Below, one piece after another: positions 55,570 to 64,000 of a stretch of 64,000 nucleotides of DNA. Numbering within the stretch: position 1 is the stretch's first letter; every line of letters starts with the position of its first letter. The stretch is from the NCBI GenBank assembly GCA_030754235.1, contig JASMAS010000051.1:1-64000 (forward strand). Direction: 5' to 3'. The notes below the pieces were generated by a model. It had not been told where the DNA came from. It saw only the letters and a program-made list of their open reading frames with translations, and made no database searches. A program made the position numbers and the translations under genes. Source of the DNA: Litorilituus sp. GTDB lineage: Bacteria; Pseudomonadota; Gammaproteobacteria; Enterobacterales; Alteromonadaceae.

Positions 55570-56457
55570 ATGCCTTGGATACAACTTAGACTTAGCGCCA
55601 ACGAAGAAACTGCTGAAAAAATCAGCGATTGGTTATCCGCTTGTGGTGCACAAGCCGTTACTTTTATTGACGCCAAAGATACGCCTATTTATGAGCCTCT
55701 GCCGGGTGATGAAGTGATTTACTGGGCTAATACTGTGGTGATGGGCTTATATGATGCGAGCTATGATATGGATAAAGTGATCCGCTATTTACAAGGTATT
55801 CATCCGGATAAGACCCAGATGAAATTTAAGCTTGAACAATTAGAAGATAAAGATTGGGAACGTGAATGGATGGATAATTTTCATCCAATGAAATTTGGTG
55901 AACGTTTATGGATTTGTCCAAGCTGGCGTGAAGTACCTGAACCACAAGCCGTTAATGTTATGCTTGATCCCGGTTTGGCTTTTGGTACCGGCACTCACCC
56001 AACAACCGCACTATGTTTAACTTGGCTTGATAGCTTAAACTTACAAGGCAAAACCGTGGTTGATTTTGGTTGTGGCTCAGGCATTTTGTCGCTTGCTGCA
56101 CTAAAATTAGGCGCTAAAAAAGTGATTGGTATTGATATCGATCCGCAAGCCCTGCAAGCTAGCCTTGCTAATGCTATACGCAATAATGTTGATGACAGGC
56201 TTGAGCTGTATCTCCCTAAAGATCAACCAAAGTGTAAAGCCGATGTAGTGGTGGCAAATATTCTCGCTGGGCCATTACGTGAATTGGCACCTACTATTAT
56301 TGAATTTGTTGATGATAAAGGCTTGTTGGCATTATCAGGTGTATTAGAAGAGCAAGCGCAAATGCTACAAGGTATTTATGGACAGTGGTGTGACATGGAG
56401 CCTGTTACCCTACAAGAAGAGTGGGTACGTTTAAATGGGCAACGTAATTTGGCTTAA
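55570..56457 (+). CDS. prmA: Ribosomal protein L11 methyltransferase (PrmA)
   Basis: Methylates ribosomal protein L11 with SAM. The start at 55570 gives MPWIQLRL, the normal N-terminus, and 295 aa; an in-frame ATG at 55519 would add 17 unconserved residues. Signatures are [37 protein letters not shown], the SAM-binding [18 protein letters not shown] and [13 protein letters not shown]. In most relatives dusB and fis follow; here they do not. Confidence 0.97.
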   Translation: MPWIQLRLSANEETAEKISDWLSACGAQAVTFIDAKDTPIYEPLPGDEVIYWANTVVMGLYDASYDMDKVIRYLQGIHPDKTQMKFKLEQLEDKDWEREWMDNFHPMKFGERLWICPSWREVPEPQAVNVMLDPGLAFGTGTHPTTALCLTWLDSLNLQGKTVVDFGCGSGILSLAALKLGAKKVIGIDIDPQALQASLANAIRNNVDDRLELYLPKDQPKCKADVVVANILAGPLRELAPTIIEFVDDKGLLALSGVLEEQAQMLQGIYGQWCDMEPVTLQEEWVRLNGQRNLA

Positions 56458-56566
56458 GCATCCCGTATTATGTCTTTGTAATATTAAGGGTGGTTTGTTT
56501 TCTTTTCGAGACTAAGTAACAAAATCAGTTAGTTGGCATTTTATCATCATTTGTGACAAACCAAAC

Positions 56567-56583
56567 GCGCTATTAATTAGCGC
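56567..56583 (+). terminator. Weak hairpin downstream of prmA
   Basis: GCGCTA (56567-56572) and TAGCGC (56578-56583) form a 6-bp stem with a 5-base loop, then ATTTGTC. It is 110 bases after the prmA stop and lacks a good T run. Confidence 0.3.
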
Positions 56584-56620
56584 ATTTGTCGCTATTTACT
56601 CGGTTATTAGTGTAATACAG

Positions 56621-56751
56621 CTACTTTAACGCCTCCACTCGCTGCTTAATACTGGGATGAGAGCTAAAGTATTGCGATAACTTGTTTGAATTTGATGCTT
56701 CTTGCTCGCCTACGATTAATAGCAATGCATCAGCTAATGCTGTTTCCATCA
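56621..56751 (-). pseudogene. 3' remnant of an M48-family metallopeptidase gene
   Basis: The last ~42 codons of a minus-strand frame read ALADALLLIVGEQEASNSNK followed by LSQYFSSHPSIKQRVEAL, the C-terminal pattern (F-S-S-H-P ... R-x-x-x-L) of M48 peptidases. The rest of the gene, including HExxH, is absent. Upstream in the same frame is IS66 transposase sequence, so the ORF at 56621-56842 is a chimera made by deletion or insertion. Confidence 0.6.
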
Positions 56752-57465
56752 TGAAGCGCAAGATATCGTCTTGATAATCTCTTAATCGCTCTAATAATGC
56801 TCTTGATTTGGTTCGTTTGAATCGGCCTCGCTGACCTTTCAATCGGCTAATTTATCAAGTGGTGGACATTTAATGTCACCTTGAGCCAATATTTTTTGAT
56901 ATGCCTCGATATATTGTGCTTTTGTGTCTTCGTTTAGGCTAGTCTCATCAATTTGATGTGTATTAATTTCTTTAATAAGAATTTGCATATTCTTTGCCCA
57001 TTGCATGCCGTCTTGCGCCCATGACCTTTCTAATTTTCGCATATGATGAGCATTACACAAGGCATGTTGGTACTTCGTATATTGATGATACGGTTTCCAA
57101 TGTTAGTAACAGAGTACGTCTGTGAAGTGAGGTAAAATATCGGCGTATTCCATCGCTATTTTACCTCTGTTTTCATGTGTGGGCAAAAATATGTCTAACC
57201 AGTCGTTGATGCACCATGAAGTCATCGTCTTTTACTACCGATATTAATGCCCGTTTCATCAACGTGTAATGCTTGAAAAGTGGTTTGCAAGGCTTTCTTG
57301 AACGCTGTTTCTGCTCCAGAGTACTTTACCAAGGCCGCAGCCTGTTCATTACAGTTAAATAAACTACCTGTACTGATTGGAATATCAAGTTGGTCAGATA
57401 AGTATTCTTCAATGCGGTTATGCAGCAGCAAAGAGAACAATGTGTTCAAGATACAGCAGCAAAAC
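56752..57465 (-). pseudogene. Decayed IS66-family transposase
   Basis: Three broken minus-strand frames correspond in order to the middle and C-terminal part of an IS66 TnpC transposase: EEYLSDQLDIPISTGSLFNC and HVDETGINIGSKRR (57222-57449); CNAHHMRKLERSWAQDGMQW and KILAQGDIKCPP (56839-57060); and GRFKRTKSRALLERLRDYQDD (56752-56842). The N-terminal and catalytic C-terminal parts, the tnpA/tnpB genes and clear inverted repeats are missing. It is an inactive remnant, lying directly next to the 3' end of the MalT-like regulator gene. Confidence 0.85.
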
Positions 57466-59799
57466 TTAACTAACTTGGCATTTTGCTGCTTCTTTTCTAG
57501 ATTTTACCCCTAGCTTTCTATAGATATTTTTTAAATGAAACTTCACTGTTTGCTCTGAAATATCTAGCTCTAAAGCAATTTGTTTATTTCTGAGGTTTTC
57601 CTTTAACAAAGCGTATATTTCTTTTTCTTTTTTACTTAAAATATTTGCAGTACTGGACGATTGATCCTCAAGTAAATCAAATAACTTAATCCGATTGTAC
57701 TCTTGTAAAATCTTTTTTAAAACCTCTTCAGGTATATACGATCTCATTTGCCATAACAATCCTATAAACTGCTTATCTTGTAACACTTCAATAAATTCAC
57801 TGGGTAAATATGAAGGCTTATCAATAAGTAGTTTTATCGCTTTAACTTGTAAATAAAATAATGTATTGCCATGATGACGAGCAAAACTAAGTGATTCATT
57901 TAACAAATGAAGATCATAATTATTTGTTTGCATCATAATTTCAAATTCATTAATCTTTAACCGCCATGGTAACAAGGTGAATGGCCGTAATTTAATGATG
58001 TATCTACTTAATTGACTATTTAAATTTGGATTTTTTAAAATAACCAGCTTGGCAAGCTGGCTAAGTAGTTCATCTAAATGTTCCATAGGGTTATCTTGTA
58101 AATGACTATCAGCAATAGCGAACCAGTTAGGTATATAATCAAATGCCCCTTTTAATAGAGCTACCTTGATTGCTATCGGATAGAGAATGGCATACAAGTC
58201 TAACCATGATTCGTTGTGCTTCAGTTTTTTAATGAGTTGATCTAATGTGCGAATAGCAGGGAGTAAACCACTTAAATAGTTAAGTTCTAATTTCACAATA
58301 TGTAGTGATAATCGAATACTTTTATCTTGACTAAAGTGACTTTGAATTTCGACGCTTACCTTATGTAAAAGTTGCCTGGTAGCGTTAAACTGACAATTAA
58401 GTAGTAAACTATGACTTTGATGAATATTCAAAAAAGTCACGCCATATTTAGCATTATCAATTAATTGATAAAACTTCTTTGCCTTAAATATGGCTACTTC
58501 TACTTTGTCATTGGCCCCTTTTTGTAACCAAGCTACTGAAAGTAAATTATTAATTAATGCTCGAGTAAAAGGTCCTGCCTGTAAATTACTTTCACTGAAG
58601 TTTTGTAGCTTTTGTAAATGGCTAGTTTCAAAAATTCGACCTTCATGTAACTTTATCATGGCGTCAGCGACCGTCCATGTTAATTGATCACTGCCACGCT
58701 TATTCCAAAAAATATCAACCAACTTTCGAGATTGATTAACATTACCCAATTTATAATTAACAATACAAAATAACCAGGCTACCACTTCATACTTATTTGC
58801 TTCTTCTTCAGTGAATAATTTATATAAAGACTGCAAATTGGTCAGACCATGTTGGATCCATTCTAACAGCCTCCCCATCTTATTTAAGTACTTTATAGCG
58901 CGTTCTTTTTCTCCTATTTGCAACATCAAATTAATTGCGGATTCAATATCATTGTTTAATAAAAATCGCTCAGCTAAAGTGTAGTGAACACGCTGTAGCT
59001 CATCACTATGAGTACGAAGCAAGCTGATAAAGCAAGCATGTTTTAATAGAGGTAAAAGTTGCCAAGATTGCTCATGATAAATCGTTAACCCATTAAGTTC
59101 ATGTTCACAGTAATCTTCGATTTTTACCTGTTCAAAATTGTTAAAAAGTACTTTTGGGAGTAAGTCGACAATACTCAAGCTAATTAAAAACTCTCGATTA
59201 ATGTCACAGCATGATGTAAGTAAATTGCACTTAACATAATCAGCTAAAGAATTTGGTGAAGCATTGACAATATTTTTTAAATGTTCAATGTCTCTCGCCT
59301 GTTGCGTTTTTCGTCTAATTAAATCTACCAACACAGGCCACCCTAGGCTCATCGCGTAAATATCTTTTATTAAAATATGATTATGAGAATCAATTAAATT
59401 GCATACCTGTTGATAATTAAACCTAAGTTTTTGAAAATTAATAACGTCAAACTGATTTAATGAAGCCAAACTGATCGATACATTACTTTGTAAAGTTTTT
59501 GATGAAATGATCACTTGAGCATTACTTGGTAAATTATCAAAAAGCTGCAATATAAATATATCTGTAAATAAATGTATGTCATCTATGTAGAGAACAGAAT
59601 TGGCATCATCACTATTTTTAATAAAGTAAGAATATACATTGCTATGATCTTTGGTTTTATTATCTAACCATAATTTTTCACCTGAATGCTCATTGAAATG
59701 TTGCTGTAAAAGAGTAGTTTTACCAAAACCAGTTTGAGCATAGATCCAAACAAACTGCGACGATTTTTTTATTAACTCAACGCGACTGATACTCTGCAT
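57466..59799 (-). CDS. MalT-like LuxR-family transcriptional activator
   Basis: A 777-aa STAND/LAL-type regulator. The N-terminus has an ATP-binding P-loop (AQTGFGKTT, residues 21-29) and a Walker B-like VLYIDDIHLF. A long helical, TPR-like middle follows, then a C-terminal LuxR helix-turn-helix (RNKQIALELDISEQTVKFHL, KNIYRKLGVKSRKEA). In MalT the middle part binds the inducer, and the active form oligomerises on direct repeats. ATG 59799 is chosen; a TTG at 59817 is possible. It is divergent from the hydantoinase operon and probably activates it. The gene ends right at the IS66 remnant. Confidence 0.88.
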   Translation of the reverse strand: MQSISRVELIKKSSQFVWIYAQTGFGKTTLLQQHFNEHSGEKLWLDNKTKDHSNVYSYFIKNSDDANSVLYIDDIHLFTDIFILQLFDNLPSNAQVIISSKTLQSNVSISLASLNQFDVINFQKLRFNYQQVCNLIDSHNHILIKDIYAMSLGWPVLVDLIRRKTQQARDIEHLKNIVNASPNSLADYVKCNLLTSCCDINREFLISLSIVDLLPKVLFNNFEQVKIEDYCEHELNGLTIYHEQSWQLLPLLKHACFISLLRTHSDELQRVHYTLAERFLLNNDIESAINLMLQIGEKERAIKYLNKMGRLLEWIQHGLTNLQSLYKLFTEEEANKYEVVAWLFCIVNYKLGNVNQSRKLVDIFWNKRGSDQLTWTVADAMIKLHEGRIFETSHLQKLQNFSESNLQAGPFTRALINNLLSVAWLQKGANDKVEVAIFKAKKFYQLIDNAKYGVTFLNIHQSHSLLLNCQFNATRQLLHKVSVEIQSHFSQDKSIRLSLHIVKLELNYLSGLLPAIRTLDQLIKKLKHNESWLDLYAILYPIAIKVALLKGAFDYIPNWFAIADSHLQDNPMEHLDELLSQLAKLVILKNPNLNSQLSRYIIKLRPFTLLPWRLKINEFEIMMQTNNYDLHLLNESLSFARHHGNTLFYLQVKAIKLLIDKPSYLPSEFIEVLQDKQFIGLLWQMRSYIPEEVLKKILQEYNRIKLFDLLEDQSSSTANILSKKEKEIYALLKENLRNKQIALELDISEQTVKFHLKNIYRKLGVKSRKEAAKCQVS

Positions 59800-59941
59800 A
59801 AAATAGCACCCAACCAAAATATAACGTAGCTAATTATTTTTTAATATTTTAAAAAAATTAAAAAGCATGATTAATGAAATTTACACTTAATACGATTTAA
59901 ATTTACCGAAAGAATAACGGTTATTTTTTAAACAAAAAACA

Positions 59942-59974
59942 CTACCCATTATTTATTCAAACCTACCCATTATT
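59942..59974. promoter_or_regulatory. Direct repeat CTACCCATTATT, 21-bp period (operator candidate)
   Basis: The 12-mer CTACCCATTATT occurs at 59942-59953 and again at 59963-59974. The start-to-start distance of 21 bases is two helical turns, so both copies face the same side of the DNA. It lies in the divergent control region of the MalT-like regulator and the hydantoinase operon. MalT-type activators bind direct repeats, which makes this a strong binding-site candidate. Confidence 0.6.
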
Positions 59975-60020
59975 GTCAAATAAATTATTTTGAACTGGTT
60001 TAGTGTAGTAAAAAAGTAGG

Positions 60021-60074
60021 TATAAATAATGATTCGACTAGGTAAAGAGGTGTAAATAATGATTCGACTAGGTG
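60021..60074 (+). repeat. 30-bp tandem duplication at the hydantoinase start
   Basis: The sequence TAAATAATGATTCGACTAGG appears twice with a 30-base period (ATGs at 60029 and 60059). The first copy reads MIRLGKEV and then stops at 60053-60055; the second is the true gene start. AAAGAGGTG, the ribosome-binding site of the gene, lies inside the first copy. The mini-ORF may act as a leader or may be a harmless replication slip. Confidence 0.75.
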
Positions 60075-61603
60075 TAGATGTAGGTGGTACAAACACCGAT
60101 GCAGTGCTTATTGAAGGTAAAAACATACTTGCTACAACAAAACAAGCAACAACCGATGATATCCAAACAGGCATTGTCAATGCGATAACTAAGGTAGTAA
60201 AAAGTAGCAGAATAAAAATGACAAACATTGATTACTGCATGATTGGTACAACGCAATTCACCAATGCATTTGTTCAAAGACAAGAACTCAACAGTGTTGC
60301 CATTATAAGGCTTGGGTTACCTGCTGCCGCAGCGTTACCTCCTTTATCTGGCTGGCAAAATGAATTAAAAGACGCTTTTGAGCATAAGACATATATGTTA
60401 CAAGGCGGGCACCACTTTGACGGCAAAGTAAATAGCGATTTAAACGAAATGCAATTGGATGAAGCCATTCAAGATATCTTATTAGAAGGGTATCCAGCCG
60501 TTACAATATGTTCAATATTTTCTCCAATTAATCAAGATTTTGAGCTATTAGTAGAGAACAAAATAAAGCAAGTGGCCCCTCATATAAGGTTGAGCTTATC
60601 CCACCAAATTGGTCGTGTTGGTTTAATGGAAAGAGAAAACTCGGCAATTATGAATGCGTCTTTAGCATGTTTAGCAGATAAAGTTGTCAATGCTTTTGAA
60701 AACTCACTATCTAGCCTAGGAGTCACAGCGCCTTTATATATTACACAAAATGATGGCACATTAATGAGTGCTGATGCTGTTAGAAAATATCCTGTGATGA
60801 CTTTTGCTTCAGGTCCTACTAATTCTATGCGCGGAGCTGCATTTTTATCTGGTTTGAAAGATGCGATTGTGGCTGATATTGGCGGAACAACAACTGATAT
60901 AGGCATGTTACAAGATGGGTTTCCAAGAGAATCTAGTGTACACGTTGATATTGGCGGAGTCAGAACCAATTTCAGAATGCCTGACATTATTGCACTTGGT
61001 TTAGGGGGAGGTAGTATTATAGATCCTCTGTCAAACTTTTCTATAGGACCTCAATCTGTTGGTTATAAATTACTTCAACAAGGTAAAAGCTTTGGAGGTA
61101 CACATTTAACGACTACAGATATAGCCATCAAAAGAAACTATATCCAAATTACTGGATCTGAGCCGAATAATGTGTCGTTAACAGAGCAAACTTTAAAAAA
61201 AATTGAAAACAATATCGATGCGCTTCTTGTCTCTGGGTTAGATCAAATTAAAACTTCAAGTGCCGAAGTGCCTCTTATTTTAGTCGGGGGCGGTCACTGC
61301 ATCATAAAAAACACCCCAAAAGGCATCAGTAAAATGATATCACCGAAGCATGCAGAAGTTGCCAATGCCATTGGCGCGAGTATCGGACAAGTTGCCGGTG
61401 AAATAGAACATTTTTTTGAGTACCAAACTCAACCAAGAGAAGAATGTATTGCTCAAGCAAAACAAATGGCCATTGATAAAGCAATTATCGCAGGGGCAAT
61501 CGCCAGTACAGTCAGTATTTTAGACATACAGGAAATTCCCTTAAGTTATGTCAAAGGACAAGCAACACGAATTAAAGTTAAAGCCACTGGCCAGTTATTT
61601 TAA
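60059..61603 (+). CDS. Hydantoinase/oxoprolinase family protein (HyuA-like)
   Basis: Predicted ATP-dependent ring-opening enzyme of 514 aa. The N-terminal nucleotide-binding motif is DVGGTNTD (residues 7-14), and a second actin-like phosphate motif is ADIGGTTTDIGML (from about residue 272). ALGLGGGSI and LVGGGHCII are further family features. It lacks the long C-terminal part of the ~690-aa HyuA proteins, and no HyuB gene is nearby; instead a DUF917 gene follows after 15 bases. This short HyuA plus DUF917 pairing is known among uncharacterised hydantoinases. The substrate may be a hydantoin, thiohydantoin or oxoproline-like lactam, by inference. Confidence 0.9.
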   Translation: MIRLGVDVGGTNTDAVLIEGKNILATTKQATTDDIQTGIVNAITKVVKSSRIKMTNIDYCMIGTTQFTNAFVQRQELNSVAIIRLGLPAAAALPPLSGWQNELKDAFEHKTYMLQGGHHFDGKVNSDLNEMQLDEAIQDILLEGYPAVTICSIFSPINQDFELLVENKIKQVAPHIRLSLSHQIGRVGLMERENSAIMNASLACLADKVVNAFENSLSSLGVTAPLYITQNDGTLMSADAVRKYPVMTFASGPTNSMRGAAFLSGLKDAIVADIGGTTTDIGMLQDGFPRESSVHVDIGGVRTNFRMPDIIALGLGGGSIIDPLSNFSIGPQSVGYKLLQQGKSFGGTHLTTTDIAIKRNYIQITGSEPNNVSLTEQTLKKIENNIDALLVSGLDQIKTSSAEVPLILVGGGHCIIKNTPKGISKMISPKHAEVANAIGASIGQVAGEIEHFFEYQTQPREECIAQAKQMAIDKAIIAGAIASTVSILDIQEIPLSYVKGQATRIKVKATGQLF

Positions 61604-61618
61604 CGGGGAGAGAATAAA

Positions 61619-62710
61619 ATGATAAAACTTACACCAGCTAATTTAGAAGATTATGCCAGAGGCGCCGCGCTTTTGGGGGCTGGCGGCGGTGGAGACCCTT
61701 ATATTGGTCGCCTACTGGCTGAACAAGCCATTACGCAGTATGGCTTGCCTGAAATTATCAGTGTCGATGAACTAGATGATAATGCCACTGTTATCTCAAT
61801 TGCCATGATAGGTGCTCCCACTGTATTGGTAGAAAAAGCCTGCTCAGGAGACGATTTAGACTTACTTATTAAAGAAATGTCTCGCCAATTAGGTAAAAAA
61901 GTCGATGCTCTCATGCCTATAGAAATAGGCGGAGTAAACTCTTGCTTACCCATAGTTGCCGCAGTAAGAACAGGATTACCGCTGGTTAATTGTGATGGTA
62001 TGGGAAGGGCTTTTCCGTGTTTAGAAATGGTGACATTTAATGTTTATGGAGAAAGTATATCACCGGTCGTCATGACTGATGAACATGGTAATGCCGTAAC
62101 AATAAACACTGCTTCAGCTAAAAAAGCTGAAAATTTTGCGCGCAGTGTACTTAGTGAAATGGGCTTAAGTGGCATGATTTCTTGCTACCCTATGAAAGGA
62201 TCGCAACTTAAAAAATGGGCAGTCAAAGACACTATGACCTGTGCTTTACACATAGGTGAAGCCATTAAAGAAGGCCGCCAGCAAGATAATGCTGTAAAGA
62301 CCTTAGTCAATCGTTTAAACGAAACACAATATTACACCAATGCTCAAATACTCGTAGATGGGAAAGTTATTGATGTCTTTAGAGAAACCCGAGACGGATT
62401 TTCTTTTGGTCACTGCGTTGTCGAACCTTTTGACGGTGAAGAAAACGTTACTTTAACCTTTCAAAATGAGTTTATTGCGGCTGAGAAAAATGGTCAATAT
62501 ATTGCCACTGTGCCCGATATTATCGCGGTCATTGATAGAGAGAATGCCGAGCCCATTACGGCAGAAACACTGCGCTTTGGACAAAGAGTTAATGTCTTAG
62601 CGATGGATGTTCCTTCAGTAATGAGGACAGAAAAAGCACTCGGAGTTTTTGGTCCTCAATGTTTTGGCCTTGGATGTGATTACAAAAGATTAACAAAAGT
62701 AGACCAATAA
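61619..62710 (+). CDS. DUF917 protein (S-methyl-thiohydantoin desulfurase family)
   Basis: A 363-aa cytoplasmic protein of the DUF917 family, now named in Pfam after S-methyl thiohydantoin desulfurase (from my memory of PF06032). Typical stretches are YARGAALLGAGGGGDPYIGR near the N-terminus, ISIAMIGAPTVLVEKA, LMPIEIGGVNSCLPIVAA and LPLVNCDGMGRAFPCLEM, with a C-terminal LGVFGPQCFGLGCDY. Family members sit beside HyuA-like proteins. Here the gene is 15 bases after the hydantoinase, in one operon. The reaction is inferred: processing of a hydantoin-type ring or removal of its sulfur substituent. Confidence 0.88.
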   Translation: MIKLTPANLEDYARGAALLGAGGGGDPYIGRLLAEQAITQYGLPEIISVDELDDNATVISIAMIGAPTVLVEKACSGDDLDLLIKEMSRQLGKKVDALMPIEIGGVNSCLPIVAAVRTGLPLVNCDGMGRAFPCLEMVTFNVYGESISPVVMTDEHGNAVTINTASAKKAENFARSVLSEMGLSGMISCYPMKGSQLKKWAVKDTMTCALHIGEAIKEGRQQDNAVKTLVNRLNETQYYTNAQILVDGKVIDVFRETRDGFSFGHCVVEPFDGEENVTLTFQNEFIAAEKNGQYIATVPDIIAVIDRENAEPITAETLRFGQRVNVLAMDVPSVMRTEKALGVFGPQCFGLGCDYKRLTKVDQ

Positions 62711-62761
62711 TGATGAACTAAAATTAAATAAGTCTTCGCGGACTAACTAGGGGAAAATGAA

Positions 62762-64000
62762 ATGAAAATAAATATAAAATATAGTTGTTTGCTTTTAGCC
62801 TTTACATCAACATTTGGCTATGCACAAGACAACAAAGATGAGCTATCTATTGAAGTAATCGAAGTGACTTCTAGAAAAAAAGTCGAATCACTACAAACTG
62901 TTCCTGATGCCATTACCGCTTTTAATGATGATGAAATAGAATCAGCACGTATTAAAAATGTTAATGATTTTGCTACACTCACACCTAACCTCATTATTCG
63001 CGAAGGCTTTAGAGCTGGTGCCTCCTACATCACTATGCGAGGAATTACCACTCCTCAACAGGGCTTGCCGCCAGTCACCTTTGTCGTTGATGATGTACAA
63101 GCCGGTGCTTTAGATTTTGTCAATCAAGATTTAGATAATATTGAGAGGATAGAAGTTTTAAGAGGCCCCCAAGGGGCTCTTTATGGAGCGGGAGCTATGG
63201 CGGGAGCCATTAATATTATTACAAAACATCCTGCTGATGAATGGGAAGGCGCACTAAAACTCGATGTCGCACAAGGTAATGATCGCACCTTCAATGCCAG
63301 TGTTTCAGGCGGCGTTACTGACGAAATTTTTGCTAGGGTCAACGGTAAGATTCGTAAGGCCGATGGTCTTATTGATTCTGCACAAGGAGAAGATTTAGAC
63401 TTTAACGACACACAATCTTTTAATACTCGCTGGCAATATTTGGGAGAACAATTTTCCGCTGATTTAAGATACGCTTACTCTGATTATGAGCAAGGTGCGA
63501 TTATGCAAGATTTAGTGGCTTTAAGCTCAGATCTCGATGATTTTTCAGGGCCTGGTCCTGAGCGTAGTTTTATTGGACGAGAACATAGAACCTTTCACCA
63601 AGGCAGCGTAAAACTCATCTACGAATTTACAGGTGCTGACGTCATGTGGATAAGCTCAGATCAAAAAGTTGATCAACATTTACTCGGTGACGTAGATTGG
63701 TCAGCAGCGCCTCTTTTTATTCAAGATTTAACGGATGATTTTGCTGTAAAGAGTCACGAGTTTAGAGTTTCTTCAAACTCTAGCGATAGCTATGATTGGC
63801 TCTTTGGTGCTTATTACCAAGAACGAAAAGGCTTAAATGATCTTACACTCCGATTAGAGCCCGAATTAAGAGTAGTCGGTCCAAGTATTTTTACCCAAAT
63901 ACATCAAAAGAAAGACGAAATAAACGCAGTATTTGCACAAGTTACCGCTGATTTAACGGACAACTTAGAGTTAACGATAGCTGCACGTTACGACAGTGTT
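62762..64000 (+). CDS. TonB-dependent receptor (partial, runs off the window)
   Basis: An open frame from ATG 62762 (AGGGGAAA upstream) to the window edge, 413 codons without a stop. The signal peptide is MKINIKYSCLLLAFTSTFG-like, ending at YAQ near residue 21. The plug domain follows (IEVTSRKKVESLQTVPDAIT, NDFATLTPNLIIREGF, ITMRGITTPQQGLPPVTFVV, IERIEVLRGPQGALYGAGAM, AGAINIITKHP), then the first barrel strands. Receptors of this sub-type take up organic compounds as well as siderophores. It is 51 bases after the DUF917 gene, so it probably imports the substrate of the hydantoinase pair. Confidence 0.9.
   Translation, partial: MKINIKYSCLLLAFTSTFGYAQDNKDELSIEVIEVTSRKKVESLQTVPDAITAFNDDEIESARIKNVNDFATLTPNLIIREGFRAGASYITMRGITTPQQGLPPVTFVVDDVQAGALDFVNQDLDNIERIEVLRGPQGALYGAGAMAGAINIITKHPADEWEGALKLDVAQGNDRTFNASVSGGVTDEIFARVNGKIRKADGLIDSAQGEDLDFNDTQSFNTRWQYLGEQFSADLRYAYSDYEQGAIMQDLVALSSDLDDFSGPGPERSFIGREHRTFHQGSVKLIYEFTGADVMWISSDQKVDQHLLGDVDWSAAPLFIQDLTDDFAVKSHEFRVSSNSSDSYDWLFGAYYQERKGLNDLTLRLEPELRVVGPSIFTQIHQKKDEINAVFAQVTADLTDNLELTIAARYDSV

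Noticed and set aside
1-64000. CRISPR arrays, prophage, tRNA or rRNA genes
   Set aside because: No regularly spaced repeats, phage structural or integrase genes, or tRNA/rRNA sequence was recognised on either strand by reading; a tRNA or covariance-model scan could still find something missed.

Overview
The window looks like chromosomal DNA of a marine gammaproteobacterium of the Alteromonadales, most like the Colwelliaceae (Colwellia/Thalassotalea). The evidence is the low GC content, an argininosuccinate lyase fused to an acetyltransferase domain (ArgHA), the block mrcA | pilMNOPQ-aroK-aroB-damX-dam-rpe-trpS, and many TonB-dependent receptors. This placement rests on recognised proteins and synteny; no database was searched.

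Layout. 1-3.4 kb: the end of an arginine operon (probable argG tail, argHA fusion, stand-alone argA), followed by a 295-bp MITE-like element. 4-14.5 kb: a probable lactate-use island made of a D-lactate dehydrogenase of the Dld-II type, a Cache-domain histidine kinase with its LuxR-type response regulator, an orphan periplasmic binding protein, a TRAP transporter (dctM, dctQ, dctP) and a DcaP-like porin. A 14-bp palindromic word occurs in front of both the dehydrogenase and the porin/TRAP genes and may be the regulator's operator. 15-30 kb: housekeeping block with penicillin-binding protein 1A, the type IV pilus inner-membrane and secretin genes, shikimate genes, damX, dam, rpe and trpS. A small secreted protein and a TorF-like porin sit between dam and rpe, and gph is missing.

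30-38.9 kb: an accessory stretch with a coupled trypsin-like protease and FHA membrane protein, a decayed class D beta-lactamase, a frameshifted unknown gene, a HAD hydrolase with a CIA30-family protein, a four-gene minus-strand operon (flavin reductase, DUF3429, DCC-family thiol protein, short-chain dehydrogenase), and a CNNM/CBS membrane protein. 39-52.8 kb: two metal-acquisition-like loci. One is a TonB receptor, a cysteine-rich sialidase-fold protein and a TlpA-like thioredoxin on the plus strand. The other is a minus-strand cluster of two imelysin-like lipoproteins, two diheme oxidoreductases (DUF1111), a TonB receptor and a DUF1513 protein, with a Fur-box-like site upstream. Remains of an AraC regulator lie between the two loci.

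53-57.5 kb: siroheme synthase with a shortened methylase half, a second orphan binding protein, rraA and prmA. After prmA, where dusB-fis usually follow, there is instead a decayed IS66 transposase joined to the 3' end of a lost M48 peptidase gene. 57.5-64 kb: a MalT-like LuxR regulator divergent from a hydantoinase/oxoprolinase, a DUF917 (S-methyl-thiohydantoin desulfurase family) protein and a TonB receptor cut by the window end. This last locus is the best candidate for an undescribed system: a self-contained regulator, uptake and ring-opening module for a hydantoin-like or thiohydantoin-like compound. A 21-bp-spaced direct repeat in its control region looks like an operator.
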